Positions 52,155 through 61,409 of a DNA stretch of 63,346 nucleotides are shown here, piece by piece. The notes below the pieces were generated by a model. That model was not told the DNA's origin, made no database searches, and was given only the letters and a program-made list of their open reading frames with translations. The position numbers were made by a program, and so were the translations under genes. Numbering within the stretch: the first letter of the stretch is position 1; each line of letters starts with the position of its first letter. This DNA is from Campylobacter troglodytis (GTDB lineage: Bacteria > Campylobacterota > Campylobacteria > Campylobacterales > Campylobacteraceae), in contig NZ_QHLI01000008.1 in the NCBI RefSeq assembly GCF_006864425.1, positions 1 to 63,346 on the forward strand, in the 5' to 3' direction.

Positions 52155-52765
52155 GCTTAATTCAACTTAATAGAATTTTCTCTTATCAATTTTAACAAAT
52201 TTTAATAAAGATTTTGTCCTAAAATTTTCGTCTTAATTTTGTTTCTTTTAAATGAAAGGCAAAATTTTATTTTTTAGCCCTTAAATTTAGCAAGTTAAAA
52301 TTTCACAAAGCCCTAGAAATTCTCTATGTCATTTATGTGGCTTCGCAAGTGCGCAAACTCAATTTTTAGATGTTTTACGAAATCTTGTGCCTTTGCTCCT
52401 TCTTGTAAAGTTGCAAGAGCGCGAAGTAAAAACATAGATCTTTTCTTGCAAGCTTAACACCCACGCTTATCTCACACACATCTTGCACCTTCTAGCTACA
52501 AAATTGCAAGTGCAACGAAGCAAAAAATAACTCTCATCAACTTCAAGCTCAGCACTCATTTTAGAAAGCTTTTCACACCCCTTGGCTATCAAAATGTGAA
52601 TTTCTTTTACACACAACCTTGCTCTGAAATGTGACAAAGAACGGCGATTTTTCGCCTCTAAACCAAAGACCTCTTGCAAAGTTATGAGCCCAATAAGCGA
52701 AATAAAACTCAAAATTCCTTAAATTATATCTGAGAAATTCAGAAAAGGACTATATATCTATTTTC
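52155..52765 (-). mobile_element. IS1595-type fossil (copy F)
   Basis: The minus strand contains the 3' end (TTAATAGAATTTTCTCTTATC on plus), the tail segment CTTTTAAATGAAAGGCAAAATTT, a RILIAKGCEKLSKMSAELEV peptide and the 5' CCTTAAATTATATCTG. Stops occur throughout. It fills the spacer between livF and ccsBA; 51878-52154 shows nothing else. Confidence 0.7.
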
Positions 52766-52838
52766 ATAGGCATTAACTTAAAAACCCTTTGATTTAAGTT
52801 AATTGAGCCATATTATATAATCTTTGCCTTGCTGAATT

Positions 52839-53534
52839 TTAAGCACCTAGGTATTTTTTGCGAATTTCACTGTCTGTACTTAAATCCTTTGCAAGTCCTT
52901 GCATACTTATTCTTCCATTTTCTAAGACATAGGCATAATCGCTAATTTTCAAGGCTGAAAAGGCATTTTGTTCTACTAAGAGTATGGTTATGCCCTCACT
53001 TTTTAGCCTAAGTATGGTTTCAAAGACCTCGCTTACTATCTTTGGAGCAAGCCCAAGACTTGGCTCATCAAGCATTAAAAGCTTTGGCTCACTCATTAAG
53101 GCTCTTGAAATAGCAAGCATTTGAGCCTCGCCCCCACTTAAATTTCCAACTAAGAGCTGCTTTTTTTGGCTAAGTCTTGGAAAGAGCTTATACATTTGTT
53201 CTCTTAGATGCTCGTAGTTTTCATCATTATTAAAGGCTCCTATTTTGAGATTTTCATCCACTGTTAAATTTATAAAGACCCTTCTGCCCTCAGGCACCAA
53301 GGCTATGCCCTTTTGAACTAGGGTGTGGGTTAGATGTCTTTTGGTATCATAGCCAAGAAAGCTTATATCTCCGCTTCTTTTAACACAGTTAAGCAAGGCT
53401 TTAAGGGTTGAGCTTTTTCCAGCCCCATTTGAGCCGATCAAGCTTACAATCTGTCCTGTTTTAACTGTAAAATCAATCCCCCTTACAGCCTCGATAAGCC
53501 CATAAAATACCCTTAAATTCTTAACCAAAAGCAT
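52839..53534 (-). CDS. livF: Branched-chain amino-acid ABC transporter ATPase LivF
   Basis: A 231-residue ATPase of the Liv importer. Walker A is GSNGAGKSS, the signature is LSGGEAQMLAISRAL and Walker B is LLMLDEPSLGLAP. The LivF hallmark VPEGRRVF is present. It overlaps livG by 14 nt and is the last gene of a six-gene operon (livJ-K-H-M-G-F), as in C. jejuni. Confidence 0.95.
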   Translation of the reverse strand: MLLVKNLRVFYGLIEAVRGIDFTVKTGQIVSLIGSNGAGKSSTLKALLNCVKRSGDISFLGYDTKRHLTHTLVQKGIALVPEGRRVFINLTVDENLKIGAFNNDENYEHLREQMYKLFPRLSQKKQLLVGNLSGGEAQMLAISRALMSEPKLLMLDEPSLGLAPKIVSEVFETILRLKSEGITILLVEQNAFSALKISDYAYVLENGRISMQGLAKDLSTDSEIRKKYLGA

Positions 53535-54303
53535 TGCCTTCTCCTAAGCTATCCCCTAAATAAGCCCTAATTACCTCCTCATTTAAAACAGCCTCGCTGA
53601 TCTTGCCCTCAAAAATAGTCTTGCCATAATCAAGCACCAAGACCCTATCACACAAAGAATTCACAAAGTGCATATCATGTTCTATAAGCAAGATGCTAAG
53701 TTTATACTCCTTTCTTAGTCTTGTGATTAAATTTGCAAGCTCTAAGCTCTCACTTGCATTCATACCAGCTGCTGGCTCATCAAGTAAAAGCAAACTAGGA
53801 TTTGTAGCCAAGGCTCTTGCTATTTCTACCTTTCTTTGCTGACCGTAGCTTAAATTCACAGCCCTTTCATTTGCTAAATGAGCTATATTAAGCTCGTTTA
53901 AAAGATCTAATGCCCTATTTTTAGCCTTTCTTTCAGCACTTTTAAAGCGTCCTAAATGCAAAAAGGCTTCAAAAAGACTATATTTTATACTAGCATTAAG
54001 CCCTATAAGTACATTTTCAAGCACAGTCATACTTGAAAAAAGCCTTATGTTTTGAAAGGTTCTAGCTATGCCAAGTTTTACTATTTGATGAGCTTTGAGG
54101 GCGTGAATTTTTCTACCCTTGAAGATAACCTCGCCTTGAGTTGGCTTATAATTTCCTGTGATTATGTTAAAAAGCGTTGTTTTTCCTGCTCCATTTGGTC
54201 CTATTAAGGCAAAGATCTCACCCTCATTAAGACTAAAACTTGTTTCATTTATGGCTACAAGCCCTCCGAAATGTTTGCTGATCTTACTTAGCCTTAAAAT
54301 CAT
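53521..54303 (-). CDS. livG: Branched-chain amino-acid ABC transporter ATPase LivG
   Basis: A 260-residue ATPase with Walker A GPNGAGKTT, IARTFQNIRLF, signature LSYGQQRKVEIARAL and Walker B LLLLDEPAAGMN, all typical of LivG. It overlaps livM by 4 nt and livF by 14 nt. Confidence 0.95.
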   Translation of the reverse strand: MILRLSKISKHFGGLVAINETSFSLNEGEIFALIGPNGAGKTTLFNIITGNYKPTQGEVIFKGRKIHALKAHQIVKLGIARTFQNIRLFSSMTVLENVLIGLNASIKYSLFEAFLHLGRFKSAERKAKNRALDLLNELNIAHLANERAVNLSYGQQRKVEIARALATNPSLLLLDEPAAGMNASESLELANLITRLRKEYKLSILLIEHDMHFVNSLCDRVLVLDYGKTIFEGKISEAVLNEEVIRAYLGDSLGEGNAFG

Positions 54304-55328
54304 CTCTTCTTTCTCTTAAAAAGTTCTAAAAGCTCCTTATCTCCCATAAGTCCTCTTCTTGCAAAGAGCATGACTAGGATTAGGATCAAAGAATAAACAA
54401 GCATTCTAAGTCCTGGCAAAGCCTTTGTTTCATAGCCAAAAAAGCTCATAGGCTCATCTAAAAATCTTAGCCACTCAGCCCCTCCTATAACCAAAAATGT
54501 TCCTATGATAGCTCCTGTTGTAGAACCAAGCCCTCCAAGTACTATGATGATAAGCAGTTGAAAGGTAAGCAAGAAGTCAAATTGCTCAGGGGAAACAGAG
54601 GCTAATAAACAAGCTAAAAGCCCTCCACCAACTCCTTCTAAAAAGGCTGAGGTGCCAAAGGCTAGGGTTTTGATCCAAAAGGTATTAATACCCATAGCAC
54701 TTGCAGCGTCCTCATCATCTCTTATAGCCTTCATAGCCCTGCCGTATTTTGAGGAGACTAAATTTAAGATAAGCACAACGCAAATGATGGCTATGCCTCC
54801 TGTGTAGTAGATATTTGAATGTTTTGGCAAATCATTTAAGCCCAAGGAGCCATTTGTAAAGCTTGGAAAATTTATAGCCAAAAGCTTGATAATAATGCCA
54901 AAGCCTAAGGTTACAATGGCTAGATAATCCCCCCTTACCCTAAAAACAGCAAAGGAAAGCACCAAGGATAAAAGCAAGGCACAAAGTCCTCCTGCTAGAA
55001 GCGCTAAGATAAAGCTTTCGCTATGAACTAGCATAATCAAAGAATTTGGATCCTCTAAGATAAACTGATCGCTTTTATTTTCTGGGCTAAGTAAGATTAA
55101 AGCCGCAGCATAAGCACCAACAGCTACAAAGCCATTTGGTTCAAGGCTAAACTGCCCTGTAACGCCGTTTATGAGATTATAACTGACTGCTAGTATGATG
55201 AAGATGGCTATGTTATTTACTATGCGAATGCCATAATCGCTAAACATATGAGGGCTAGCTAGTATGAAGCCAAGTGCTAGGATTAAAAATAAAAGCTGAG
55301 ATATTTTATCTTGCTTTAAGGCTTTCAA
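54300..55328 (-). CDS. livM: Branched-chain amino-acid ABC transporter permease LivM
   Basis: A 342-residue permease with about nine membrane segments. NGVTGQFSLEPNGFVAVGAY and the EAA-like loop GRAMKAIRDDEDAASAMGIN identify LivM. It overlaps livH and livG by 4 nt each. Confidence 0.94.
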   Translation of the reverse strand: MKALKQDKISQLLFLILALGFILASPHMFSDYGIRIVNNIAIFIILAVSYNLINGVTGQFSLEPNGFVAVGAYAAALILLSPENKSDQFILEDPNSLIMLVHSESFILALLAGGLCALLLSLVLSFAVFRVRGDYLAIVTLGFGIIIKLLAINFPSFTNGSLGLNDLPKHSNIYYTGGIAIICVVLILNLVSSKYGRAMKAIRDDEDAASAMGINTFWIKTLAFGTSAFLEGVGGGLLACLLASVSPEQFDFLLTFQLLIIIVLGGLGSTTGAIIGTFLVIGGAEWLRFLDEPMSFFGYETKALPGLRMLVYSLILILVMLFARRGLMGDKELLELFKRKKR

Positions 55329-56221
55329 AACCTACTCCTTTCGTAGTTTATACCCAAAATTCCACTGGGCTTAAAAAGCAAGATAAAGACCAAAAAGATA
55401 AAGGCAAAGGCATCCTTAAATCCAGCAAGCTCTGGGAAAAAGGCAACCGCTATAACCTCGCTAAAACCTATGATCAAACCTCCTAAAACAGCTCCTAAGA
55501 CAGAGCCTATGCCTCCTAAAACAGCAGCCGCAAAGGCTTTTAGCCCTATTAAAACCCCCATACTAGGCTCAACTGAGGGATAATTTATAGACCAAAATAC
55601 CCCTCCAACAGCAGCAAGGGCTGAGCCGAGTGCAAAGACTATAGCTATGATCTTATTTGCATCAATGCCCATTAAATTCACAGCATAAACATCAAAGGCT
55701 AGGGCACGAATGGCTATGCCGTATTTACTCTTATAAAGCATTAAAAGCACAAGGCAAAGTATGATTAAAGTTAGCACAGGCACAAAGATACTAGCCACAC
55801 TAAGACTAAGTCCTTTAAATTCAAGCACCTGTTCTAAATAAGCAGGGATAGGAAAGGCACGAGGGGTTGAGCCAAAGGAGATATTGAAAAGATTTTGTAT
55901 AAAAAAGCTCATTCCTATGGCTGTTATGAGTAGGGAAATTCTAGGAGCCTGTCTTAAAGGCTTATAGGCTATCTTATCCATAGCTATGCCAACGCAAGCT
56001 GCAAAGATCATAGTCAAGCTTAAAGCACCCACAAAGGGCACAGACATAGAACTAACACAAAATAAAGCAGTGTAAGCACCTATCATCATCAGCTCACCAT
56101 GTGCAAAATTAATGAGCCTTAAAACCCCATAAACCATAGTATAGCCTATGGCTATTAAGGCATACATACTTCCAAGGCTCATACCATTTATAAGCTGTTG
56201 TAAAAATAAGGTGCTATCCAT
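55325..56221 (-). CDS. livH: Branched-chain amino-acid ABC transporter permease LivH
   Basis: A 298-residue permease with NGMSLGSMYALIAIGYTMVY and GVLRLINFAHGELMMIGAY, diagnostic of LivH, and the cytoplasmic loop IRALAFDVYAVNLMGID. Two starts are possible, ATG 56221 or GTG 56230; neither has a clear ribosome binding site. The ATG is preferred because the family usually begins close to it. Translation may be coupled to livK, which ends 13 bp upstream. Confidence 0.92.
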   Translation of the reverse strand: MDSTLFLQQLINGMSLGSMYALIAIGYTMVYGVLRLINFAHGELMMIGAYTALFCVSSMSVPFVGALSLTMIFAACVGIAMDKIAYKPLRQAPRISLLITAIGMSFFIQNLFNISFGSTPRAFPIPAYLEQVLEFKGLSLSVASIFVPVLTLIILCLVLLMLYKSKYGIAIRALAFDVYAVNLMGIDANKIIAIVFALGSALAAVGGVFWSINYPSVEPSMGVLIGLKAFAAAVLGGIGSVLGAVLGGLIIGFSEVIAVAFFPELAGFKDAFAFIFLVFILLFKPSGILGINYERSRF

Positions 56222-56234
56222 TAAATTCACTATT

Positions 56235-57344
56235 TTAAGGATTTATAAGATCTTTATATACTTGTTTGCCGTTTTGAATTTCTTTAAGCACCAAGGAGCG
56301 ACTAGCGTTGCCGCTTTTATCTATGGTGATGATGCCAGAAACGCCTTCAAAATTTGTTGTTGAATGAATGGCTTTGTTTATGCACTCACTATTTAAAGAA
56401 TTCACACAGTTGCTCAAAGCCTCAAACATCACAAAATACGCATCAGCTCCCATAGCAGTGAAATTTGGAACCTCTTTTGTCTTCTTGTTTTTTTCATACA
56501 AGGCTATGAAATCACGGCTTAGTTTTGTTGGAGGATGGGCATAATCAAAGCTATCTGTAAAGATATAGCCCTCACTAGCCTTGCCAGCAAGCTTTATAAA
56601 GCTCTCATCAGCAGTGCCATCAGCTGAGCCCATAGGGGCATTAAGTCCAGCACTTCTTGCCTGTCTAATCAAAAGCGAGGCCTCATTATAATAAACAGGA
56701 GCATAGATAAAATCAGGATTTTTAGCCTTGATCTGAGTTATGATAGCCTTGTAATCTCTTTCTTTTGAGCTTATTCTTAGCTTAGATAAGATCTTTCCTC
56801 CTTTTTGGCTGAATTTATCCTCAAAAGCCTTTGCAAGACCCAAGGAATAATCCGTGCTTTGATCTACAATAATAACAGCATTTTTATAGCCTAGTTTATC
56901 ATAAGCATAAGCAGCCAAGGACGAGCCTTGAAAGCTATCTTGAAAGCAGACCCTAGCTGAGTATTTCTTGCCGTTTAAGAGCTTATCAGCAGTTGCAGCA
57001 GGGGCTATGAGGGGGATTTTTTTCTCCTCGCTTACTTGCATAATTTGCATGGTATTGGCTGTTACCATCTCGCCTATTATGCCTAGGACCTGATCCTGGG
57101 CTATCAATCTTGTAGCTGCTGTGCCGCTTTCTATCTTATCTCCCTTGCTATCAAGCACTGTTATTTTAACAGTGTCTCCATTTGAAAGGGTGTTACGCAT
57201 ACTGTTTGCAAGCCTTATGCCCTCAAGCGCACTTTGACCGTAGGCTGCTGTTTGACCTGTTAGAGGCATTATGACACCTATGTTTAACTCCTTTGCAAAG
57301 AAAGTTGAAACAAACAAGGCTAAGCAAAAAACAAGCTTTTTCAT
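56235..57344 (-). CDS. livK: Branched-chain amino-acid binding protein LivK
   Basis: A 369-residue periplasmic binding protein with a 17-residue signal peptide (cleavage near TFFAKE). IGVIMPLTGQTAAYGQSALE and LIAQDQVLGIIGEMVTANTM are typical of the Leu/Ile/Val-binding family. It is a close paralogue of the next gene upstream and probably differs in ligand preference. Confidence 0.94.
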   Translation of the reverse strand: MKKLVFCLALFVSTFFAKELNIGVIMPLTGQTAAYGQSALEGIRLANSMRNTLSNGDTVKITVLDSKGDKIESGTAATRLIAQDQVLGIIGEMVTANTMQIMQVSEEKKIPLIAPAATADKLLNGKKYSARVCFQDSFQGSSLAAYAYDKLGYKNAVIIVDQSTDYSLGLAKAFEDKFSQKGGKILSKLRISSKERDYKAIITQIKAKNPDFIYAPVYYNEASLLIRQARSAGLNAPMGSADGTADESFIKLAGKASEGYIFTDSFDYAHPPTKLSRDFIALYEKNKKTKEVPNFTAMGADAYFVMFEALSNCVNSLNSECINKAIHSTTNFEGVSGIITIDKSGNASRSLVLKEIQNGKQVYKDLINP

Positions 57345-57354
57345 CGTTTTGCCT

Positions 57355-58470
57355 TTAAGGATTTACTGTGCTTTTATATACTTGCTTGCCGTTTTGAATT
57401 TCTTTAATTACCACAGAACGGCTAGCATTGCCACTTTGATCTATATTTATAAGTCCTCCAACGCTTTCAAAATTGCTAGTTTTGTGAATGGCACTGTTTA
57501 TGCACTCGCTGCTTAAATTATTAGCACAGCTATTCATCGCCTCAATGATTACATAGTAAGCATCAGCACCCATAGCACTAAAGGCTGGAACGGCTTTGGT
57601 CTTTTTCTCCTTTTCATAAGCCTTTATAAAGTCTCTACCAAGCTTTGTTGTGGGGTTATTATAATCAAAGCTATCAGTGAAGATCGTCCCATTTACAGCC
57701 TCTCCTCCAAGTTCTATGAAGGTTTGATTATTCACCCCATCGGCTGCACCAAAGGGCTTGTTAAAGCCAACTGATCTTGCTTGCTTTGCTATTAGGGCTG
57801 CTTCTGGATGATAAACAGGCATATACACAAAGTCAGCATTTAGGCTATTAAACTGAGAAACCACAGCCTTAAAGTCCTTATCTCCTGCACTTATCATCAT
57901 CTTTTTAAGCACCTTACCCCCTTTTTTGCTAAATTCTTGCTCAAACACCTTTGCCAAGCCAACAGAATACACATTCACCTGATCTATAACTATGATGGCA
58001 GTTTTAAAGCCAAGCTCATTAAAGGCATAGTCTGCAAATTTAGCTCCTTGAAAGCTATCCATAAAGCAAACCCTACTTGCATACTTCTTTTTTTCCAAAA
58101 GCTTGTCCCCACTTGCCACAGGTGCTACCATAGGCACTTTTTTACTCTCAGCTACAGAAATCACTTGCATGGTATTTGTGGTGATGGCTTCTCCTATTAA
58201 AGCAAGGACCTGATCTTGTGCCACTAGCCTTGTAGCTGCTGTGCCGCTTTCTATCTTATCGCCCTTTGTGTCTGCTATTACAAGCTTAACTGTGTCTCCA
58301 TTTTTAAGCTTAGAATCAAGCTTATTGGCTAATTCTATCCCAGCTAAAACGTCTTGTCCATAAGCAGCTATGCTTCCTGTAAGAGGCAAGACAAGCCCTA
58401 TTTTTACCTCTTTGGCATTAAGAGTTGCTATGAAAGCCACTAGGCTTAAACCTGCTATGAATTTTTTCAT
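57355..58470 (-). CDS. livJ: Branched-chain amino-acid binding protein LivJ
   Basis: A 371-residue periplasmic binding protein, first gene of the liv operon, with an N-terminal signal peptide (cleavage near TLNAKE). It shares with LivK the segments ESGTAATRL, DQVL, FTDSFDY and GKQVYK, indicating tandem duplication. GGGGG precedes the ATG and a -10 box lies further upstream. Confidence 0.94.
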   Translation of the reverse strand: MKKFIAGLSLVAFIATLNAKEVKIGLVLPLTGSIAAYGQDVLAGIELANKLDSKLKNGDTVKLVIADTKGDKIESGTAATRLVAQDQVLALIGEAITTNTMQVISVAESKKVPMVAPVASGDKLLEKKKYASRVCFMDSFQGAKFADYAFNELGFKTAIIVIDQVNVYSVGLAKVFEQEFSKKGGKVLKKMMISAGDKDFKAVVSQFNSLNADFVYMPVYHPEAALIAKQARSVGFNKPFGAADGVNNQTFIELGGEAVNGTIFTDSFDYNNPTTKLGRDFIKAYEKEKKTKAVPAFSAMGADAYYVIIEAMNSCANNLSSECINSAIHKTSNFESVGGLINIDQSGNASRSVVIKEIQNGKQVYKSTVNP

Positions 58471-58493
58471 TTGATACCCCCTTTTTTCTTTAC

Positions 58494-58499
58494 ATTATA
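58494..58499 (-). promoter_or_regulatory. -10 box of the liv operon
   Basis: TATAAT on the minus strand, about 25 bases before the livJ ATG, within GCTATAATG. No other gene lies upstream, so this should be the operon promoter. Confidence 0.65.
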
Positions 58500-58667
58500 G
58501 CAAAAAGATTAAGAAAATTCAGTTTTTTTTAAAGAAATTCTTTGCTTGAATTTAAAGAAGGGATAAATTTATCTAAGTTTAAATTAAAGTTAAGAGCCTT
58601 GAATTTAAGGCTAAACTTGGCTTTATGAGGTGCTTTTTAGCTTATAGATGCAAACTTTTATAGCTAG

Positions 58668-58972
58668 ATAAAACAAGCGAAAGCTTATGGGAAAATCGCC
58701 AACGACTTATATGCAAACAACTACAACGATTTACAGCCTAAACTGTATGTAAGGACTAAGCTTGATTGGCAAAATGACTTCTCTTTGGGAAATTTTAGCG
58801 GCTATGTTTTGGCTACACCTTACTATACACATAGCTTTGATGAGATATATTTAAATCAAACGAGTGTTTCTATGACTTATATGAATTTAGGGCAGACAAG
58901 AAGAATGAAGATATGATTACTTTAAGAATAAGACGCGTGTGGTTTTTGGAATTTAAATATGAGATTAAATAA
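58668..58972 (+). pseudogene. Remnant resembling outer-membrane beta-barrel strands
   Basis: A plus-strand frame without a start reads QAKAYGKIANDLYANNYNDL, KLYVRTKLDWQNDFSLGNFS, GYVLATPYYTHSFDE and LNQTSVSMTYMNLGQT, with the alternating pattern of barrel strands. After a lost base near 58916, another frame continues KNKTRVVFGI, and a third ends KYEIK then stop. It looks like the decayed 3' end of an outer-membrane protein; the family cannot be named. The rest of 58471-59500 holds REP-like units (59025-59260) and no gene. Confidence 0.5.
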
Positions 58973-59024
58973 AGCCTTTTTTTTGATAAAAAAGAATGAG
59001 CTTTGAATTTTTATAAATTACCAC

Positions 59025-59260
59025 GAGTTGTGTAAAGTTTTCGCAATGAGGGAGTATTGTTATTTTAAAAACAGTGCGTAGCACGAAGTAAAATCTCTTT
59101 TAAATTGATAAAATACTTCGCTTCGCTCAGTATGACAAATAGGGGTTTTAGATACTTTGCAAAGCTTTGTATGACAAATAGGGACTTGAGATACTTCGCA
59201 AACTCAGTATGACAAGAAATTGCCACTACTTGACAAAGCCAAGGCTCGCAATGACGAAAC
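59025..59260. repeat. REP-like repeat cluster, reverse orientation
   Basis: Units reading GATACTT(C/T)GC..AGTATGACAAA occur three times, followed by GCTCGCAATGACG at its end. These are the reverse complements of the units at 14615-15175 and of the CGTCATTGCGAG arm. Confidence 0.7.
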
Positions 59261-59500
59261 GGCGTGAATTTACTTGATAAACAAGCCTAAATTCTAGCAT
59301 TTTTGTTTCGCTACACTCGCTCAAAATGGCACAAATTCATTTGATAAACGAGCATAAATTCTAGCAGTTTGCGGTATGACTGTGTGAGTTTTTGCGAATT
59401 TAGCACAAGCTTAGCACACTTGTGATGCGCGTATTTGAAAAATCTTACCCATAGTGTTGCGAAGCCAAAATTAAGCACATCGCATAAGGCAAATTTTATT

Positions 59501-60367
59501 TTAAGAAAACCTCAAATCCTCATACTCGCTAGGTATTAAAAAATCCCTTGCCTTTATAAGCTTATCATAAAATTTATGCTTGAAACCTAGCTCAAAGAGC
59601 TTATCCACAGCATTTAGCTGAATTTCATTCATTGAAATGGAATTTTCATTTGCATATAAATTCAAGTAGGTGTCTAGCTTGTCCTCATCAACACGGATCA
59701 TATTCCTTTGCATAAGCATTTTGCTTAAAAGGGCTTTGTTATTATGTGCGATCTTAACGGCATTTGTTAGGATTTTTTCAAGTTTAATAGCTGTGGTTAA
59801 AGGCAAAGACCGTAAAATTGCCATGCCCCCAAGTGGCAAGGGCAAATTTTCACCCGCAAATTCACGCCAAATATCCCAAATTTCAGCCTCCACGCAAAGT
59901 CTTTCATTATAAGTTAGGATATTTTCGTGTATTAAAACCCCAGCATCCACCTCGCCCTCAAGCACTGAATTTTCTATATCTAAAAAATTTTTGTATATTA
60001 TTTTTGCCTCAGGGTATCTTAGGCGAAAAAGCAAGGCATTTGTGGTGTGTGCCCCACTTAATGCTACCTTGAATTTTCGCTTTAAAGGACGGTTTTTAAG
60101 CCTCACAAGCTTTGGACCATAACCCTCGCCAAAGCTAACAGCCGTGCGTAATAGAGCATATTCCTCAGCGATTAAAGGGTAAAGTCCAAAGGAAATCGCA
60201 CTCACTGCGAATTCATTTTGCAATGCCTTTTCGTTAAGCGTTTGTATATCAAGGGCACAGCTTTTAAATTCAAACTCATTCCCCACCCAGCCAAACTTCA
60301 CAGCCATATACATAAACAAATCATCAGCATCAGGAGAATGTGCTAGAGTAATTTTTCGTTTCATCAT
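59501..60367 (-). CDS. MqnD-family menaquinone (futalosine pathway) enzyme
   Basis: A 288-residue protein of the MqnA/MqnD periplasmic-binding-like fold family. TLAHSPDADDLFMYMAV at the N-terminus and the following AISFGLYPLI and LVRLKNRPL fit the MqnD-like branch (1,4-dihydroxy-6-naphthoate synthase), consistent with the futalosine pathway used by Campylobacter. Two adjacent ATG codons (60367 and 60364) follow AGGA; the first is given. It is transcribed divergently from ppiB. Confidence 0.8.
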   Translation of the reverse strand: MMKRKITLAHSPDADDLFMYMAVKFGWVGNEFEFKSCALDIQTLNEKALQNEFAVSAISFGLYPLIAEEYALLRTAVSFGEGYGPKLVRLKNRPLKRKFKVALSGAHTTNALLFRLRYPEAKIIYKNFLDIENSVLEGEVDAGVLIHENILTYNERLCVEAEIWDIWREFAGENLPLPLGGMAILRSLPLTTAIKLEKILTNAVKIAHNNKALLSKMLMQRNMIRVDEDKLDTYLNLYANENSISMNEIQLNAVDKLFELGFKHKFYDKLIKARDFLIPSEYEDLRFS

Positions 60368-60469
60368 TTTTTTCCTAAATTTTAATAAAAAATTATACTT
60401 GATCTAGCTTAATCTTTAAGGCTAGTTTGAATTTTTACAAGACTCTTACAAGGCTAGGATAAATTTGGC

Positions 60470-60475
60470 TATAAT
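60470..60475 (+). promoter_or_regulatory. -10 box of ppiB
   Basis: TATAAT in GGCTATAATAAAGG, 34 bases before the ATG, with AGAAGGAG as ribosome binding site. Confidence 0.65.
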
Positions 60476-60509
60476 AAAGGCTTGTATTTTACAGTAAGAA
60501 GGAGAAAAA

Positions 60510-60983
60510 ATGTCTAAGGAAATTGATACCACAAAGGCAAGGGATTACAAAAAAACAGTTATTAAAACCTCAAAGGGAGATATGAAGCTTGAGCTCTTTG
60601 GAGATGAAGCACCCTTGACTGTGTGTAATTTTGCCGAGCTTGCAAAAAGTGGCTTTTATAAGGATCTGATCTTTCATAGGGTGATTCCAAATTTTGTTAT
60701 TCAAGGTGGTTGTCCTCATGGAAATGGAATGGGAGGTCCTGGCTACACCATAGCTTGCGAGTGCGATAATCAAAGCAACAAGCACCTTCGAGGCACTTTG
60801 TCTATGGCTCATGCTGGACGAGATACAGGAGGAAGTCAGTTTTTCATCACACATAGCCCTCAGCCTCATTTAGATGGGGTGCATACAGTGTTTGGGCAAA
60901 TTCAAGATGAAAAAAGCCTAGCTGTGCTTGATAGCATAAAGCAAGGAGACAGTATACTTGACATTGAAATTTTAGAGGAGTAG
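60510..60983 (+). CDS. ppiB: Cyclophilin-type peptidyl-prolyl cis-trans isomerase
   Basis: A 157-residue cytoplasmic cyclophilin that speeds prolyl isomerisation. The active-site segments [30 protein letters not shown] and HTVFGQI are intact. There is no signal peptide. It appears to be transcribed alone. Confidence 0.94.
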   Translation: MSKEIDTTKARDYKKTVIKTSKGDMKLELFGDEAPLTVCNFAELAKSGFYKDLIFHRVIPNFVIQGGCPHGNGMGGPGYTIACECDNQSNKHLRGTLSMAHAGRDTGGSQFFITHSPQPHLDGVHTVFGQIQDEKSLAVLDSIKQGDSILDIEILEE

Positions 60984-61100
60984 CTAAATTTAGCAAGGAC
61001 TTTTCATTTAAGCTTGAATTTAAAAAAGTTTAAAGCCTAAATAGACTACATAAACTTGAAATCTTTGTGAGTTGACGGTGCAAACCTAATCTAAAAGATT

Positions 61101-61231
61101 AAAATTCACAAGGATATAATTTAAGCTTTTTTACAGTTTAAATTAGAACTTTCGTATTTTACAAAGACGAACTAAGCTTAAAAGGCTAAAATTCACAAGG
61201 ATATAATTTAAGCTTTTTTACAGTTTAAATT
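61101..61231. repeat. Perfect 44-bp direct repeat carrying a promoter-like box
   Basis: The 44 bp beginning AAAATTCACAAGGATATAAT occur at 61101-61144 and again at 61188-61231. Each copy contains GGATATAATTTAAGC, a good -10-like sequence, and ends TTTACAGTTTAAATT. They lie 180-310 bp upstream of leuC. Confidence 0.85.
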
Positions 61232-61375
61232 TAAAGCCTTCTAGCAAGTATGAAGCCTTGCTGAATTTAAGGGCAAATTTTGCTTAAAAATTATTTAAAA
61301 AAGCTGAAATTCAACAAAGAAGTTCTATTTTAGGATAAATTTAAAAGTATTTTTAAAGATAAATAAAAAAAGTGT

Positions 61376-61381
61376 TATAAT
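61376..61381 (+). promoter_or_regulatory. -10 box of leuC
   Basis: TATAAT in GTGTTATAATGTCC, 28 bases before the ATG, with AAAAGGAT as ribosome binding site. Confidence 0.65.
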
Positions 61382-61409
61382 GTCCTAAAAAATCAAAAAA
61401 GGATAAAAA

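Noticed and set aside
52467-52712. An 81-residue minus-strand open frame.
   Set aside because: It is part of transposase fossil F (RILIAKGCEK-like segment).
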